A stretch of DNA of 64,000 nt. Source: Silene conica (taxonomy: Eukaryota; Streptophyta; Magnoliopsida; Caryophyllales; Caryophyllaceae). Under the pieces are notes generated by a model. That model did no database searches and was not told the DNA's origin. It worked only from the letters and a program-made list of their open reading frames with translations. This document shows positions 37,053 through 47,062 of this stretch, in pieces. Location: the NCBI GenBank assembly GCA_029255685.2, contig CM055313.2, positions 45,402,079 through 45,466,078 on the forward strand, given 5' to 3'. Each line of letters begins with the position of its first letter. The stretch's first letter is position 1. A program made the translations under genes and the position numbers.

Positions 37053-38617
37053 TGATACGTGTCTATTTTATGATGTTTTACATCTATTTTTACACGTATT
37101 TGGTCGCTCATTTACTATGTTTTAGCCTTTATTTCCCACAAATTGTGTACTTTCGTATTTTTATGCACTTTTGCAGATTTATGCGGAAAAGAGACGATTT
37201 AGCACCAAATTCGTATCCTCAAGTCTTTAGCTTAAATTAAGGAATAAATGGAAAGTCAACTGGAGTCAAAATCAAGTACCAAGAGTCAAAACAGAAGAAA
37301 TCCGAAGATTTCCGTACAGAAGCGGTCGACCGACCAGCTAAACGGGTCGGCCGACCAGGCCCGATTTTCAATAAAGCCCAATTCTCGAAGAAGGCCGAAA
37401 ATAAAAGAAGCCCAGCAGGAAGTGGTCGACCGACCAGCTATACGGGTCGGCCGACCAGCACGAAGCCCATACGATTTTTTTTTCGGAAATAAAGTAGAGT
37501 TTTAGCTTTTAGGAAACTCTTAGTTTTTACCCTATATAAACTAATCTTGTGATTAGGGTTTGACATCCATTAGAATCGAGTTTAACAGACAATAAGTTTC
37601 AGAGAGATTCAATTATTCAGTTTTATTCAAGCTTTAGTTTTGTAATCTTTCAATAGTTCCCAAGTATTCAATAAAGTTAATTCCGTTCTGCCTTAATTCC
37701 AATTGTGGTAATTCTTCTTTGATCCAGTTTCATTATTTTTCTTATTGCTTTTATTACAATTGTTAAGTTAGAATCCCAAGCTTTATTTGAATCTTGCATG
37801 CTTAGATTATTTACTATGTTCTCTATGTTTATTCCCAATTTTATATTCGTCTTAACAGTTATGAGTAACTAATTTTCATATGTTAGGATGTAGGGAATAA
37901 TATGCATAGGTAGATAAAATCCGAAAACCCGACCTGTAGCAGGAGCACGGTCGGCCGACTGGAATAGCTGGTCGGTCGACCGAGGCCGTGGTCGGCCGAC
38001 TGGAGTAGCCGGTCGGTCGACCACCCGCGTATGTTTTCTTATTTCGTCTTTTCTTGTTAATTATAATATCCTGCAATGAGACCATAAGGAGATTTGTAGG
38101 ATGTTAGTAATGACCTACCCAAGATTGAAAGATACGGGAAGGGCATTGGTTTACACCTTAAGACGGATAAGTTACTCAAGGCTGAAAGGTATGTGACCTG
38201 GGATTTAGGAATCACCCTTATTGTTGACACCCAATAATTGTGAGACCTAGGAACTAATAGCATAGGCCGAAAGGAGCTATTAGGTAGCATAGACTTAAAA
38301 AAGATATGTTACACCCCCTTACGCGACTGCAATACATGTTGACCTTAGAATTTATTTTACCTTAGCTTTTTATTACCCAAACATCCTAGCATCCCTTTTA
38401 TTATATTTTATTCTCATCTTTATTTCTTGTTTTATTTTAATCTTTGCCTTAGATATAGTAATCAATCAATCAAACCCCCAAAATTGTTACCTTTAAACAT
38501 TAACATTAAGACAATAAACATTCCCCACCTCCTTGTGGTTCGACCCTGACTTTCACTATCTATTGTTAAGGTTAGGAATTATAAATTTATCTTTGGTACC
38601 CTCAACGACGGGCATCA
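37053..38617 (+). repeat. A2 5' LTR
   Basis: 1565 bp, TGATACGTG...GGGCATCA. CpG-rich boxes of the 33-bp module are at 37324-37356, 37424-37456 and in a row of four at 37949-38022 (starts 37949, 37970, 37990, 38011). A TATATAA at 37533-37539 lies 480 bases in. Confidence 0.95.
37533..37539 (+). promoter_or_regulatory. Candidate TATA box in A2 5' LTR
   Basis: TATATAA within CCCTATATAAACTAA. The same motif is at 44081-44087 in the 3' LTR and, on the minus strand, at 55381-55375 in A3. It is probably the core promoter for the genomic RNA, but no start site was measured. Confidence 0.6.
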
Positions 38618-38622
38618 AATTT

Positions 38623-38640
38623 TGGCGCCGTTGCCGGGGA
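38623..38640 (+). promoter_or_regulatory. A2 primer binding site (tRNA-Asp type)
   Basis: TGGCGCCGTTGCCGGGGA begins five bases after the LTR. This 18-base site is the one known from Athila and related plant Gypsy elements and is distinct from the Met-tRNA sites of B, C, D and E. Confidence 0.9.
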
Positions 38641-38739
38641 GGTGACGCCAGTGTTTATTGTTTTTTGTTTTTGTTTCTCTTTGTTTAAGGAACTTTTTGT
38701 TCCTTAAACCTTCTCACCTTTTTCTTGTAGTTTCCTCTT

Positions 38740-41610
38740 ATGCGCAGGTCAGTTCAAGGAGAACTCCTACCACTTGATCTCGAAATTGAGAGGACTCTTA
38801 GGGAAAGAAGAAAGCAACTTCTAGCAAATCAGGAAGGAGGTTCACCATCTTCCTTATTTCAAGAAGACCTTTTCGAGTTACCACCATCTTCACCAAAAAC
38901 ACCACCTTCGCAACCGAATTCACCCATCAATCCGCTTTCACCAAAAACACCACCTTTTACCTACTTTCCAGTTTTTCCTAAAGAAGAAAAGAACATGACA
39001 GAAGAAGCTACTATTGCCAGTCACTCCATGCCTCAGGCAAAGGACCTATACAAAGGGTTCACTTTACCTGCAGGTACTGGGAAGCCATTCGAGGCCAAGC
39101 CTGCCTATATTACTATGGTTGAAAGAAACCAATTTGGAGGCTCGGCCAATGAGGATGCTGCTAAGCATATTGAAATCTTCACAGATTACATATGCTCTAT
39201 AGCACCCCCAGAAGGAGTGACGCAGGACCAGATTAAACAGACCATGTTTATCTTCTCCCTTAGGGACTCTGCGAGAGAGTGGTACAGAGACCTTGACCGC
39301 ACTGCTGCGGGAGTTACAGATTGGAACACCTTAGCCCTAGCATTCTACAGGAAATATTACTCTGCATCAAAGACGAATGCTTTAAGAGCACAGATCACTA
39401 ATTTCAAGCAAGGTCCCAATGAAGACTTTAGCGAGGCGTGGGACAGGTTCAAGAGACTTGTTCGATCCATACCACATCACGGGTTCGAACAATGGTTTCT
39501 TTGCAACCAGTTCTACAATGGCCTCTATGATGACAACAGGGCCTACTTAGATGCTGCAGCTAATGGAAGGTTCCAGGATAATTCAGGAGAGACTAAGGGT
39601 CTCAAGTTAATAGAAGATGTTGCTGTACACCGCGCTGAGCATGGTACTTCCAGAGGAAATCAGAGAAAATCTGAGTACAACCTGTCAGCAATTGAGGCCT
39701 TAACGGCCAAGTTGGAAAAGTCTGAGGCTGCAGGAAAGCTCGATCTAGGGAGTGGAAGCAAGGGAGGAATTTACCAGGTGAACGCCGTTCAGGACGGACC
39801 CTTTGCTTGTGAGAGGTGCGGTGGAGAAGGGCATGTGTCAAAATTCTGTACTTCATCTAATGAAACATGTGCCGCTTTTCAGCATTACCGTGGGAACAAT
39901 TTCTATGATCCGAATAATAACAACATCCATCCCAACTTAAGGTGGACAAGCCAGAATGTTCAAAACCCACAGCATATGCAACCTCAGCAAAATTCCACAT
40001 ATGTACCCCCACATAAACAAAATTTCCAAAGACCACCTTTCAACCCTCAACCACCTTCTAATCCACCACCCAACACAGATACTCTTATCCAAAATCTTAT
40101 TGGACTGGTTCAGAAGGAGTCGCAGGCTAGAGAGGCAGGGATGAAGATGTTGGAGTCCCAGATTGCTCAGATCGCGAGCAAGAATGACACTAGGGCTCCG
40201 GGTCAACTTCCGACCAAACCAGACCAGAAGAAGGAGACTCTAAACATCGTAACCCTGCGAAGTGGAGCTAAAGTTGGGGCTGAGAAAGAAAAAACAGCGA
40301 GTAGCAGCAAAGTCGGTCGACCGACCGAAGAATCTGGTCGACCGACCGCGGAGCAGGATCCGAAAATATCAGCTGAACAGGAGACTGGTCGACCGACCGA
40401 GGATACTGGTCGATCGACCACTGAAGCAGAATCTGAAGTTCCCTTTCGTCCAGAATTGCCGAATAACTTACGGGATTTTCTTTTCAGGGGTGACAAGACC
40501 CCCAGATTCTTAAAAAGGGCTGCAAATACCGAATCCTCAGCTGCTCCTTTCCCAGAAAGACTCGTGCCTTCGAAGGAACAGGTATCTTTTGATAAATTTA
40601 AAGATGTAATTCGTTCATTAAATGTTCAAGTTCCATTTTTAGAATTAGTTCAACAAGTTCCTTCTTATCTAAAATTCATGAGACAGCTTTTGTCAAGAAA
40701 GAGGTCTCTAGAAAAGGTTGAGTCGGTGGCTCTCACTGAAGAGTCATCTAGTTATTTAACACATGTAATTGCCCCCCATAAATTAGAAGACCCTGGAAGT
40801 TTTTCTGTCCCCTGTAATATAGGAACATTCCCAGTTAAAAAGGCTTTATGCGACCTAGGTGCTAGTATAAGTGTCATGCCCCTAAGCGTTGCCTTAAAAC
40901 TAGGAATGACCGAATTTGCAGTGACCAGTATGACGGTCCAGATGGCTGATCGCACATCAATGGAACCTGTAGGGGTGTTAGAAAACATCCCTGTGCGTAT
41001 TGACAGGTTTTTCTTCCCAGTAGACTTTGTTGTTTTGGACATCCCAGAGGATGCCCATATACCCATCATTCTAGGAAGACCCTTTCTTCACACTGCAGGT
41101 GCCATTATAGATGTAGGCACTGAAACTCTAACCTTCAAAGTAGGCAAACATTCTATCATCTATGGCCTATCCTATAGGAAGAAGGATGCTATGACCCCCA
41201 TCACATGTAATGCTATCACTTTTGAAAAGAAGTATGAGGTCATCACTACTTCTCCACCTTTATTACCTGTTCCTGTATCTGTTTTTACACCTCCGCCCCA
41301 GATTGGGAGCAATAGGGAGAGCACCTCTATTATGACTATTGCAGGAACTGGTTTGGGGAAACCCAAGGAGAAGGAAAACATCATCCAGAGAGGAGGAATG
41401 GGATGCCTGAGCTATGAAGAGGATGAGGATCCAGACGTCGTGGATCGAGAGGAGAAAAAGAAGAGGAGGCAGGCTCAAGCAGAGAGACCGTCGCATATGC
41501 TTTGCGATGGAGGAAAGAAAATGTGTTTTGCCACTGAAGCAAAAACTGTGGAGACTACGGCATGCCGTCAGAAGCCGTGGTCAGATATTTTCCGCATCTT
41601 CAGCGGATAA
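38740..41610 (+). CDS. gag-pro: A2 gag-protease polyprotein (Athila-like)
   Basis: An intact 956-residue ORF from the first ATG after the primer binding site. Residues 1-85 are charged and then rich in Pro and Ser. About 90-330 is the retrotransposon gag (capsid) domain, with the REWYRDLDR and FYRKYY motifs. A CCHC knuckle (CERCGGEGHVSKFC) is at 357-370. A Pro/Gln/Asn-rich linker follows, then two paired GRPT repeats at about 526-560, and a retropepsin-like protease with CDLGAS at 704-709 and ILGRPF downstream. The C-terminal 200 residues are basic and variable. It would form particles and cut itself. No RT follows the stop, so reverse transcription must be supplied in trans. Intact while A1 and A3 are broken. 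Confidence 0.95.
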   Translation: MRRSVQGELLPLDLEIERTLRERRKQLLANQEGGSPSSLFQEDLFELPPSSPKTPPSQPNSPINPLSPKTPPFTYFPVFPKEEKNMTEEATIASHSMPQAKDLYKGFTLPAGTGKPFEAKPAYITMVERNQFGGSANEDAAKHIEIFTDYICSIAPPEGVTQDQIKQTMFIFSLRDSAREWYRDLDRTAAGVTDWNTLALAFYRKYYSASKTNALRAQITNFKQGPNEDFSEAWDRFKRLVRSIPHHGFEQWFLCNQFYNGLYDDNRAYLDAAANGRFQDNSGETKGLKLIEDVAVHRAEHGTSRGNQRKSEYNLSAIEALTAKLEKSEAAGKLDLGSGSKGGIYQVNAVQDGPFACERCGGEGHVSKFCTSSNETCAAFQHYRGNNFYDPNNNNIHPNLRWTSQNVQNPQHMQPQQNSTYVPPHKQNFQRPPFNPQPPSNPPPNTDTLIQNLIGLVQKESQAREAGMKMLESQIAQIASKNDTRAPGQLPTKPDQKKETLNIVTLRSGAKVGAEKEKTASSSKVGRPTEESGRPTAEQDPKISAEQETGRPTEDTGRSTTEAESEVPFRPELPNNLRDFLFRGDKTPRFLKRAANTESSAAPFPERLVPSKEQVSFDKFKDVIRSLNVQVPFLELVQQVPSYLKFMRQLLSRKRSLEKVESVALTEESSSYLTHVIAPHKLEDPGSFSVPCNIGTFPVKKALCDLGASISVMPLSVALKLGMTEFAVTSMTVQMADRTSMEPVGVLENIPVRIDRFFFPVDFVVLDIPEDAHIPIILGRPFLHTAGAIIDVGTETLTFKVGKHSIIYGLSYRKKDAMTPITCNAITFEKKYEVITTSPPLLPVPVSVFTPPPQIGSNRESTSIMTIAGTGLGKPKEKENIIQRGGMGCLSYEEDEDPDVVDREEKKKRRQAQAERPSHMLCDGGKKMCFATEAKTVETTACRQKPWSDIFRIFSG

Positions 41611-41962
41611 CTGTTTTTAAATTACAGTTTTAAGACAATTTATTTTATGTTGTGTGAAACTTTTTAGTTCGGTTTGCTAGTAGTTAAGACTTTTAGAATC
41701 GTTTTGGCATCTCGCGCATTGTTGGGCGCACATATTTTCTTGTTTTTTTTTTTTCAGGATTTACGAGAAAAAACGAAGACCTCCAGGACACAGATGGTCG
41801 ACCGACCAGAATCATCAGTCGGTCGACCAGACGCGCTGTATCGCAGATTTTTCCGCTGTTCACAGGAGGTCGATCGACCAGAAACACCGGTCGGTCGACC
41901 TACTGTCCGCTGCAGTCTTTCGTTTCTCTTCCTTGGAACTCGTGAAATCAAATTGGATACTT

Positions 41963-42017
41963 GAGTGGCACTGCTAGCCACCAAAACCTCCCAGCTTACG
42001 CTGGTTTGGGGAGGTTT
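41963..42017 (+). terminator. Conserved double hairpin in A2 3' region (possible transcript-end structure)
   Basis: First hairpin GTGGC/GCCAC. Second: outer arms AAAACCTCCC (41983-41992) and GGGAGGTTTT (42008-42017) with inner CAGC/GCTG around a TTAC loop, then a T-run. It is conserved in A1 (about 5965-6031) and A3 (about 50885-50943, minus). The role is unknown. RNA export, packaging or 3'-end formation are possible. Confidence 0.55.
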
Positions 42018-42120
42018 TTCTCTTACATCTTTTAACCCAGTGAGTTCTTTCCAGTTTTTCCTTAGTTTTAATTTCTTTGCATCTTTCCTTTAATTTTCTG
42101 AAACCTTTACTTAGGCTAAT

Positions 42121-42157
42121 GCACAATGGGGACATTGTGCGGGTTGGTTTGGGGAAT
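42121..42157 (+). promoter_or_regulatory. Internal hairpin plus purine tract in A2 (second polypurine-tract-like site)
   Basis: A perfect hairpin GCACAATG/CATTGTGC with loop GGGA (42121-42140) is followed by GGGTTGGTTTGGGGAAT. The last part is almost the same as the true tract at 43583-43599. Also at 6139-6158 in A1 and 50784-50765 in A3. Confidence 0.65.
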
Positions 42158-43562
42158 GGTTTCGTGTTACATGCATTGCATTTTGTCACACGTTTATTGC
42201 ATTTCTGTCTTGCATCGTCCTTTTCTTTATTTTCTTTATATATACAAAAATCCAAAAAAATTAAAAAATTTAAAAATTCCAAAAAAATGCACGTTTAGCA
42301 TATAGGTCGAGTCGGAACGAAAGTATTTCAAGGATGATTTTAGCTATCTTACATGTTTATGCCTTTACCTTGCCTTGTCAACTTGTTTTAGTATAAGAGT
42401 CTTTTGCATATCTACGAGTTTTTGTCAACTTGCATATCTTGAGACTTGACTTATACCTTGGCAACCTACTATACATTCTAAGGTTTAGAGCTTATTCCCT
42501 GGTTTCATTCTTAAACCAGTTGTCTAGGATGTGAGTAGTACTCCCCTTGGAACATGTTACATCAATATGCATAAACATGAACTTGAATTGCTATATACTT
42601 GTTTTACTATCTCGTTTTGTGAGTCTTGATACGTGCATTTGGGATCCCTTTTCTCATATTTACCCATAAGCTTCACATAGCTAAATTCGCCTTTTTATTC
42701 CCCCAAAACTACATCCCATACTTAGCCTACCCTTCCAAGCTAGTATTTGTGGTCATTGGATTATTTTTTGAAGCATCTTGGTTTGTGTGCTATCATGAGC
42801 AAAAAGAGAAAAGAAAGAAAGAAAGCAAGAAAAGGAAAAGAACAGAAAAATTCAAAGAAAGAAAGAAAAGAAAAACGAAAAAAAAAAATCCGGAAAATAC
42901 GAAAGTCAGTCGACCGACCACCTTATTGGGTCGGTCGACCAACTGACAGCATCAGAATGCAAATTTCGTTCCAGAAATTCCTTTCTTTTATATGTTATCA
43001 CTCCCGTACCTCATTCAAAAATATTTGGGAGTCCTTTCTTAGATAATGTGAGAGTTGTGCCACAAGAAAAGGCACTTTCTTAATATCGAAAAAAAAAGTT
43101 GTGAAGTATGTTGTTGGGAATCGGTTCTACTAGCTTGGCTACTAACCCCACAAATCCAAAAACATCTTAACCACTTTTACCTTTTACCTCACATATCTTT
43201 CATTACCTCAATTGCATGTATCTGGGTCAGTTAATAACGTTGTTATACAAAGTTGTAGAATTCTTGTTCATGTTAGATTGCAGGCATGTTTCCATGGGTC
43301 GCAGTTAGGTGAGTGTCTCTACAAAATTACTTCTTTCTATCTTTTACATATACTCACCCTTTGCTTCATGAGTGTCTCGAGCGTACCGCGAGAGTCCATG
43401 GTATAAGTCTCTATAGTCTTTATGTTTTCAAGTTTGACGACCCTATAACTCGTTTGCATGATTTGAATATTATCTCATTTTGTTCTTGGCATTGGTTTAG
43501 GCTTACATGTAAATTTCGCTCTGAGATTGAAATCGTTCCATTAGTTAAGATCGAGTCTATTT

Positions 43563-43600
43563 CTTGCTTGAGGGCAAGCAAGGGTTTGGTTTGGGGAATT
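43563..43600 (+). promoter_or_regulatory. A2 polypurine tract with upstream hairpin
   Basis: Hairpin CTTGCTTG/CAAGCAAG with loop AGGG (43563-43582), then GGTTTGGTTTGGGGAATT up to the LTR at 43601. Plus-strand DNA priming would start here. A1 has the same hairpin with loop AAGG (7587-7606). Confidence 0.78.
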
Positions 43601-45165
43601 TGATACGTGTCTATTTTATGATGTTTTACATCTATTTTTACACGTATTTGGTCGCTCATTTACTATGTTTTAGCCTTTATTTCCCACAAATTGTGTACTT
43701 TCGTATTTTTATGCACTTTTGCAGATTTATGCGGAAAAGAGACGATTTAGCACCAAATTCGTATCCTCAAGTCTTTAGCTTAAATTAAGGAATAAATGGA
43801 AAGTCAACTGGAGTCAAAATCAAGTACCAAGAGTCAAAACAGAAGAAATCCGAAGATTTCCGTACAGAAGCGGTCGACCGACCAGCTAAACGGGTCGGCC
43901 GACCAGGCCCGATTTTCAATAAAGCCCAATTCTCGAAGAAGGCCGAAAATAAAAGAAGCCCAGCAGGAAGTGGTCGACCGACCAGCTATACGGGTCGGCC
44001 GACCAGCACGAAGCCCATACGATTTTTTTTTCGGAAATAAAGTAGAGTTTTAGCTTTTAGGAAACTCTTAGTTTTTACCCTATATAAACTAATCTTGTGA
44101 TTAGGGTTTGACATCCATTAGAATCGAGTTTAACAGACAATAAGTTTCAGAGAGATTCAATTATTCAGTTTTATTCAAGCTTTAGTTTTGTAATCTTTCA
44201 ATAGTTCCCAAGTATTCAATAAAGTTAATTCCGTTCTGCCTTAATTCCAATTGTGGTAATTCTTCTTTGATCCAGTTTCATTATTTTTCTTATTGCTTTT
44301 ATTACAATTGTTAAGTTAGAATCCCAAGCTTTATTTGAATCTTGCATGCTTAGATTATTTACTATGTTCTCTATGTTTATTCCCAATTTTATATTCGTCT
44401 TAACAGTTATGAGTAACTAATTTTCATATGTTAGGATGTAGGGAATAATATGCATAGGTAGATAAAATCCGAAAACCCGACCTGTAGCAGGACCACGGTC
44501 GGCCGACTGGAATAGCTGGTCGGTCGACCGAGGCCGTGGTCGGCCGACTGGAGTAGCCGGTCGGTCGACCACCCGCGTATGTTTTCTTATTTCGTCTTTT
44601 CTTGTTAATTATAATATCCTACAATGAGACCATAAGGAGATTTGTAGGATGTTAGTAATGACCTACCCAAGATTGAAAGATACGGGAAGGGCATTGGTTT
44701 ACACCTTAAGACGGATAGGTTACTCAAGGCTGAAAGGTATGTGACCTGGGATTTAGGAATCACCCTTATTGTTGACACCCAATAATTGTGTGACCTAGGA
44801 ACTAATAGCATAGGCCGAAAGGAGCTATTAGGTAGCATAGACTTAAAAAAGATATGTTACACCCCCTTACGCGACTGCAATACATGTTGACCTTAGAATT
44901 TATTTTACCTTAGCTTTTTATTACCCAAACATCCTAGCATCCCTTTTATTATATTTTATTCTCATCTTTATTTCTTGTTTTATTTTAATCTTTGCCTTAG
45001 ATATAGTAATCAATCAATCAAACCCCCAAAATTGTTACCTTTAAACATTAACATTAAGACAATAAACATTCCCCACCTCCTTGTGGTTCGATCCTGACTT
45101 TCACTATCTATTGTTAAGGTTAGGAATTATAAATTTATCTTTGGTACCCTCAACGACGGGCATCA
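43601..45165 (+). repeat. A2 3' LTR
   Basis: 1565 bp, same ends as the 5' LTR, offset 6548. Differences seen by eye include GAGCACGG/GACCACGG, CTGCAATG/CTACAATG, ATAAGTT/ATAGGTT, TGTGAGAC/TGTGTGAC and GACCCTG/GATCCTG. The CTTGT duplication follows. Confidence 0.95.
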
Positions 45166-45170
45166 CTTGT

Positions 45171-45875
45171 GCACTTGATTTCCAGAGTTCTTGGTAGCAG
45201 TGTCTACCGTTAGTTGAGTTTTCTTACAACAACAGCTTCCATTCATCTATTGGTATGGCTCCGTATGAGGCGATCTATGGTAGGAAGTGCCGTAGCCCGA
45301 TCTGTTGGGATCAGGCGAGTGACGTGCACGACTTAGGACCGGACCAATTAGCTGTTACGATTGATCAGGTTCAGCTTATCAGAGGTAGGACGAAGGCCGC
45401 ACAGGATCGGCAGAAATCCTATGCTGATGTTCGCCGTAGACCTCTCGAGTTTGAGGTGGGTGACAGAGTTTTCTTGAGAGTTTCACCGATGAAGGGCGTT
45501 AAGAGGTTTGGAGTTAAGGGCAAGTTGAGCCCTAAGTATATTGGGCCGTTTGAGATCGTGAAGAGGATTGGTGCTGCTGCTTACCGTTTGGACTTGTCTC
45601 CTAGTTTGGGCAAGGTTCATAGTGTCTTTCATGTTTCTCAGCTCCGTAAGTCTGTTAGTGACCCGAGTCATGTTCTTCCTAGAGAGATCGAGAACTTAGA
45701 GCCGAGTCTTGCTTTCGAGGAGCGTCCCGTGAAGATTCTAGACCGCAAGGACAGGAAGCTTAGGAGCAAGGTGGTGCCTTTAGTGAAGATCCTTTGGGGT
45801 TGCGGTGATGTTGAGGAGCAGACGTGGGAGACCGAGGCATCGATGCGTGCTGCGCATCCTTCTCTTTTCGATTGA
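45171..45875 (+). pseudogene. gag-pol: B1 gag-pol, third part: integrase C-terminus with chromodomain-like tail
   Basis: In phase after the CTTGT duplication. A TAG at 45195-45197 interrupts the start. From 45255 an open 206-codon frame begins with the conserved MAPYEAIYGRKCRSP stretch, passes GPFEIVKRIG and FHVSQLRK, and ends in a tail (LVKILWGCGDVEEQTWE and the bases after) that has the spacing of the chromodomain-like end of Tekay/Del integrases. Such tails are thought to guide integration to particular chromatin. Confidence 0.92.
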
Positions 45876-45906
45876 GGTATAGTTAGTTAAAATTTATCTT
45901 CAATCG

Positions 45907-45942
45907 AGTTTCGAGGACGAAACTTTTTGAAGTTGGGGTGAT
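45907..45942 (+). promoter_or_regulatory. B1 polypurine tract with upstream hairpin
   Basis: Hairpin AGTTTCG/CGAAACT with loop AGGA (45907-45924), then TTGAAGTTGGGGTGAT directly before the LTR TG at 45943. Confidence 0.8.
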
Positions 45943-47062
45943 TGTAACATCCCGTATTTTCATAAAATATATTTTAAGGGTTTTTAATTATTTTAAGTAA
46001 TAAAATAATATTTTAATAATTTATTGGGAAAGTGTTTTAAATAAATAGTAAGATCCGTCTTAAGAACCTTGAGTCCTTAAGACGAATACAAACTTGGCAA
46101 CTTGAATTCATAACTTAAAACCCGTTAATTCCAACCCGTTTTCATTTAAACCGAAAGGACAACATAAAACCCTCCTAAAACACCAAAATGTCGACATATT
46201 GCTCTTCTTCAAAAACAAATCACTGACATTTCATTTCTTCATTTCCTCTCCTTAAACTCAAGCTTAAAATCCAAATTTCGTCATCATCTGTTCACCTAAT
46301 CAAGGTAATAAAAACATTTTCGGAATCCTCATGGAATTTGCAAGCCATCTGTCACTTCCGTTTTTCATTTCCTCCAAGTCGAAAATTGGGCTGTTTTCAT
46401 GGAATTCGTCTTTGAGTCTTTAAAATCCGTTTTTCGTGATGTAGGTGAGGGCTTAGAAGACCCGGACGTGGATAGCTTCGTTGTTGAGGAGGAGCTTTGA
46501 GCGGAATTGCTTTTAAGGTGACGATAATGAGAAACTCGGCCTTATTGTATATATTAGCATTTTCCTTGTTTGAATTGGTTTAAGTTCCTGATTTTTAATG
46601 TTATTGTTGTTGTTTGAACTTAGTAACATGATAGGAATGTTCATATGTGATGATTACATGCTTAGATGATGTTTCATATGTTTATTGTTCAATTTTCAAA
46701 AATTAGTGCTTCAGACAGATACAAATCATACTCTTATTGAGGATTGTTTGTGGGATTAATTGCTGGTAGATAGTATATTGGGTGTTTATATGTGATGGGT
46801 ACACATTTGTTGTTGCTAATTTAGAGGTTTGGGATCAATTTGAGAGGATTTGCATTTGATAGGGAATTTGCGTTCTGCGTACAGCGGCCTCTGAGCCGGC
46901 AGGCTGACCGGCAGCCGGTCGCCCGGCTCAGAGTCGGTGTGTAATATTTTGAATGTTCAGAAATCTGAGGAAGGTTTTTGAGCCGGTCAGTCGGCCGCCG
47001 GTTGACCGGCTCAGGATCCTTCATGGGTGTTTTCAAATTTTGAAAAAGGCATGGGAAGTGAC
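45943..47062 (+). repeat. B1 3' LTR, first 1.1 kb (rest displaced by B2)
   Basis: Starts TGTAACATCCCG as at 11209 and aligns with 11209-12328 with scattered substitutions. It stops in GGGAAGTGAC, where B2 begins. In the 5' LTR the text continues TCCTAG. Confidence 0.92.

Larger units (their letters stand above)
41611..43600 (+). other. A2 3' non-coding region
   Basis: 2 kb in the place where pol would be. It is collinear with A1 and A3. It holds three paired-box modules (41796-41828, 41868-41900, 42908-42940), double hairpin 41963-42017, hairpin plus purine tract 42121-42157, an A/G-rich stretch near 42800-42895, and the hairpin plus polypurine tract before the LTR. I see no coding frame. 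Confidence 0.78.
37053..45165 (+). mobile_element. A2: complete Athila-like Gypsy element with gag-protease only
   Basis: Target duplication CTTGT (37048-37052 and 45166-45170), two 1565-bp LTRs, a tRNA-Asp type primer binding site, one long ORF for gag and protease, and a 2-kb non-coding 3' region with polypurine tract. RT, RNase H and integrase are absent. A1 and A3 have the same layout, so this is a stable non-autonomous family and not a single deleted copy. The LTR pair shows about five differences by eye, so insertion was recent. Confidence 0.95.

Noticed and set aside
37324..44570. GGTCGACC boxes as cloning-linker contamination (they contain the SalI site GTCGAC)
   Set aside because: They occur in three independent copies at matching places, in and out of coding frame, with natural variants; vector sequence is absent.
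37053..45165. Equal LTRs of A2 as an assembly duplication
   Set aside because: The two LTRs differ at several bases and are flanked by a perfect CTTGT target duplication and proper PBS and tract.
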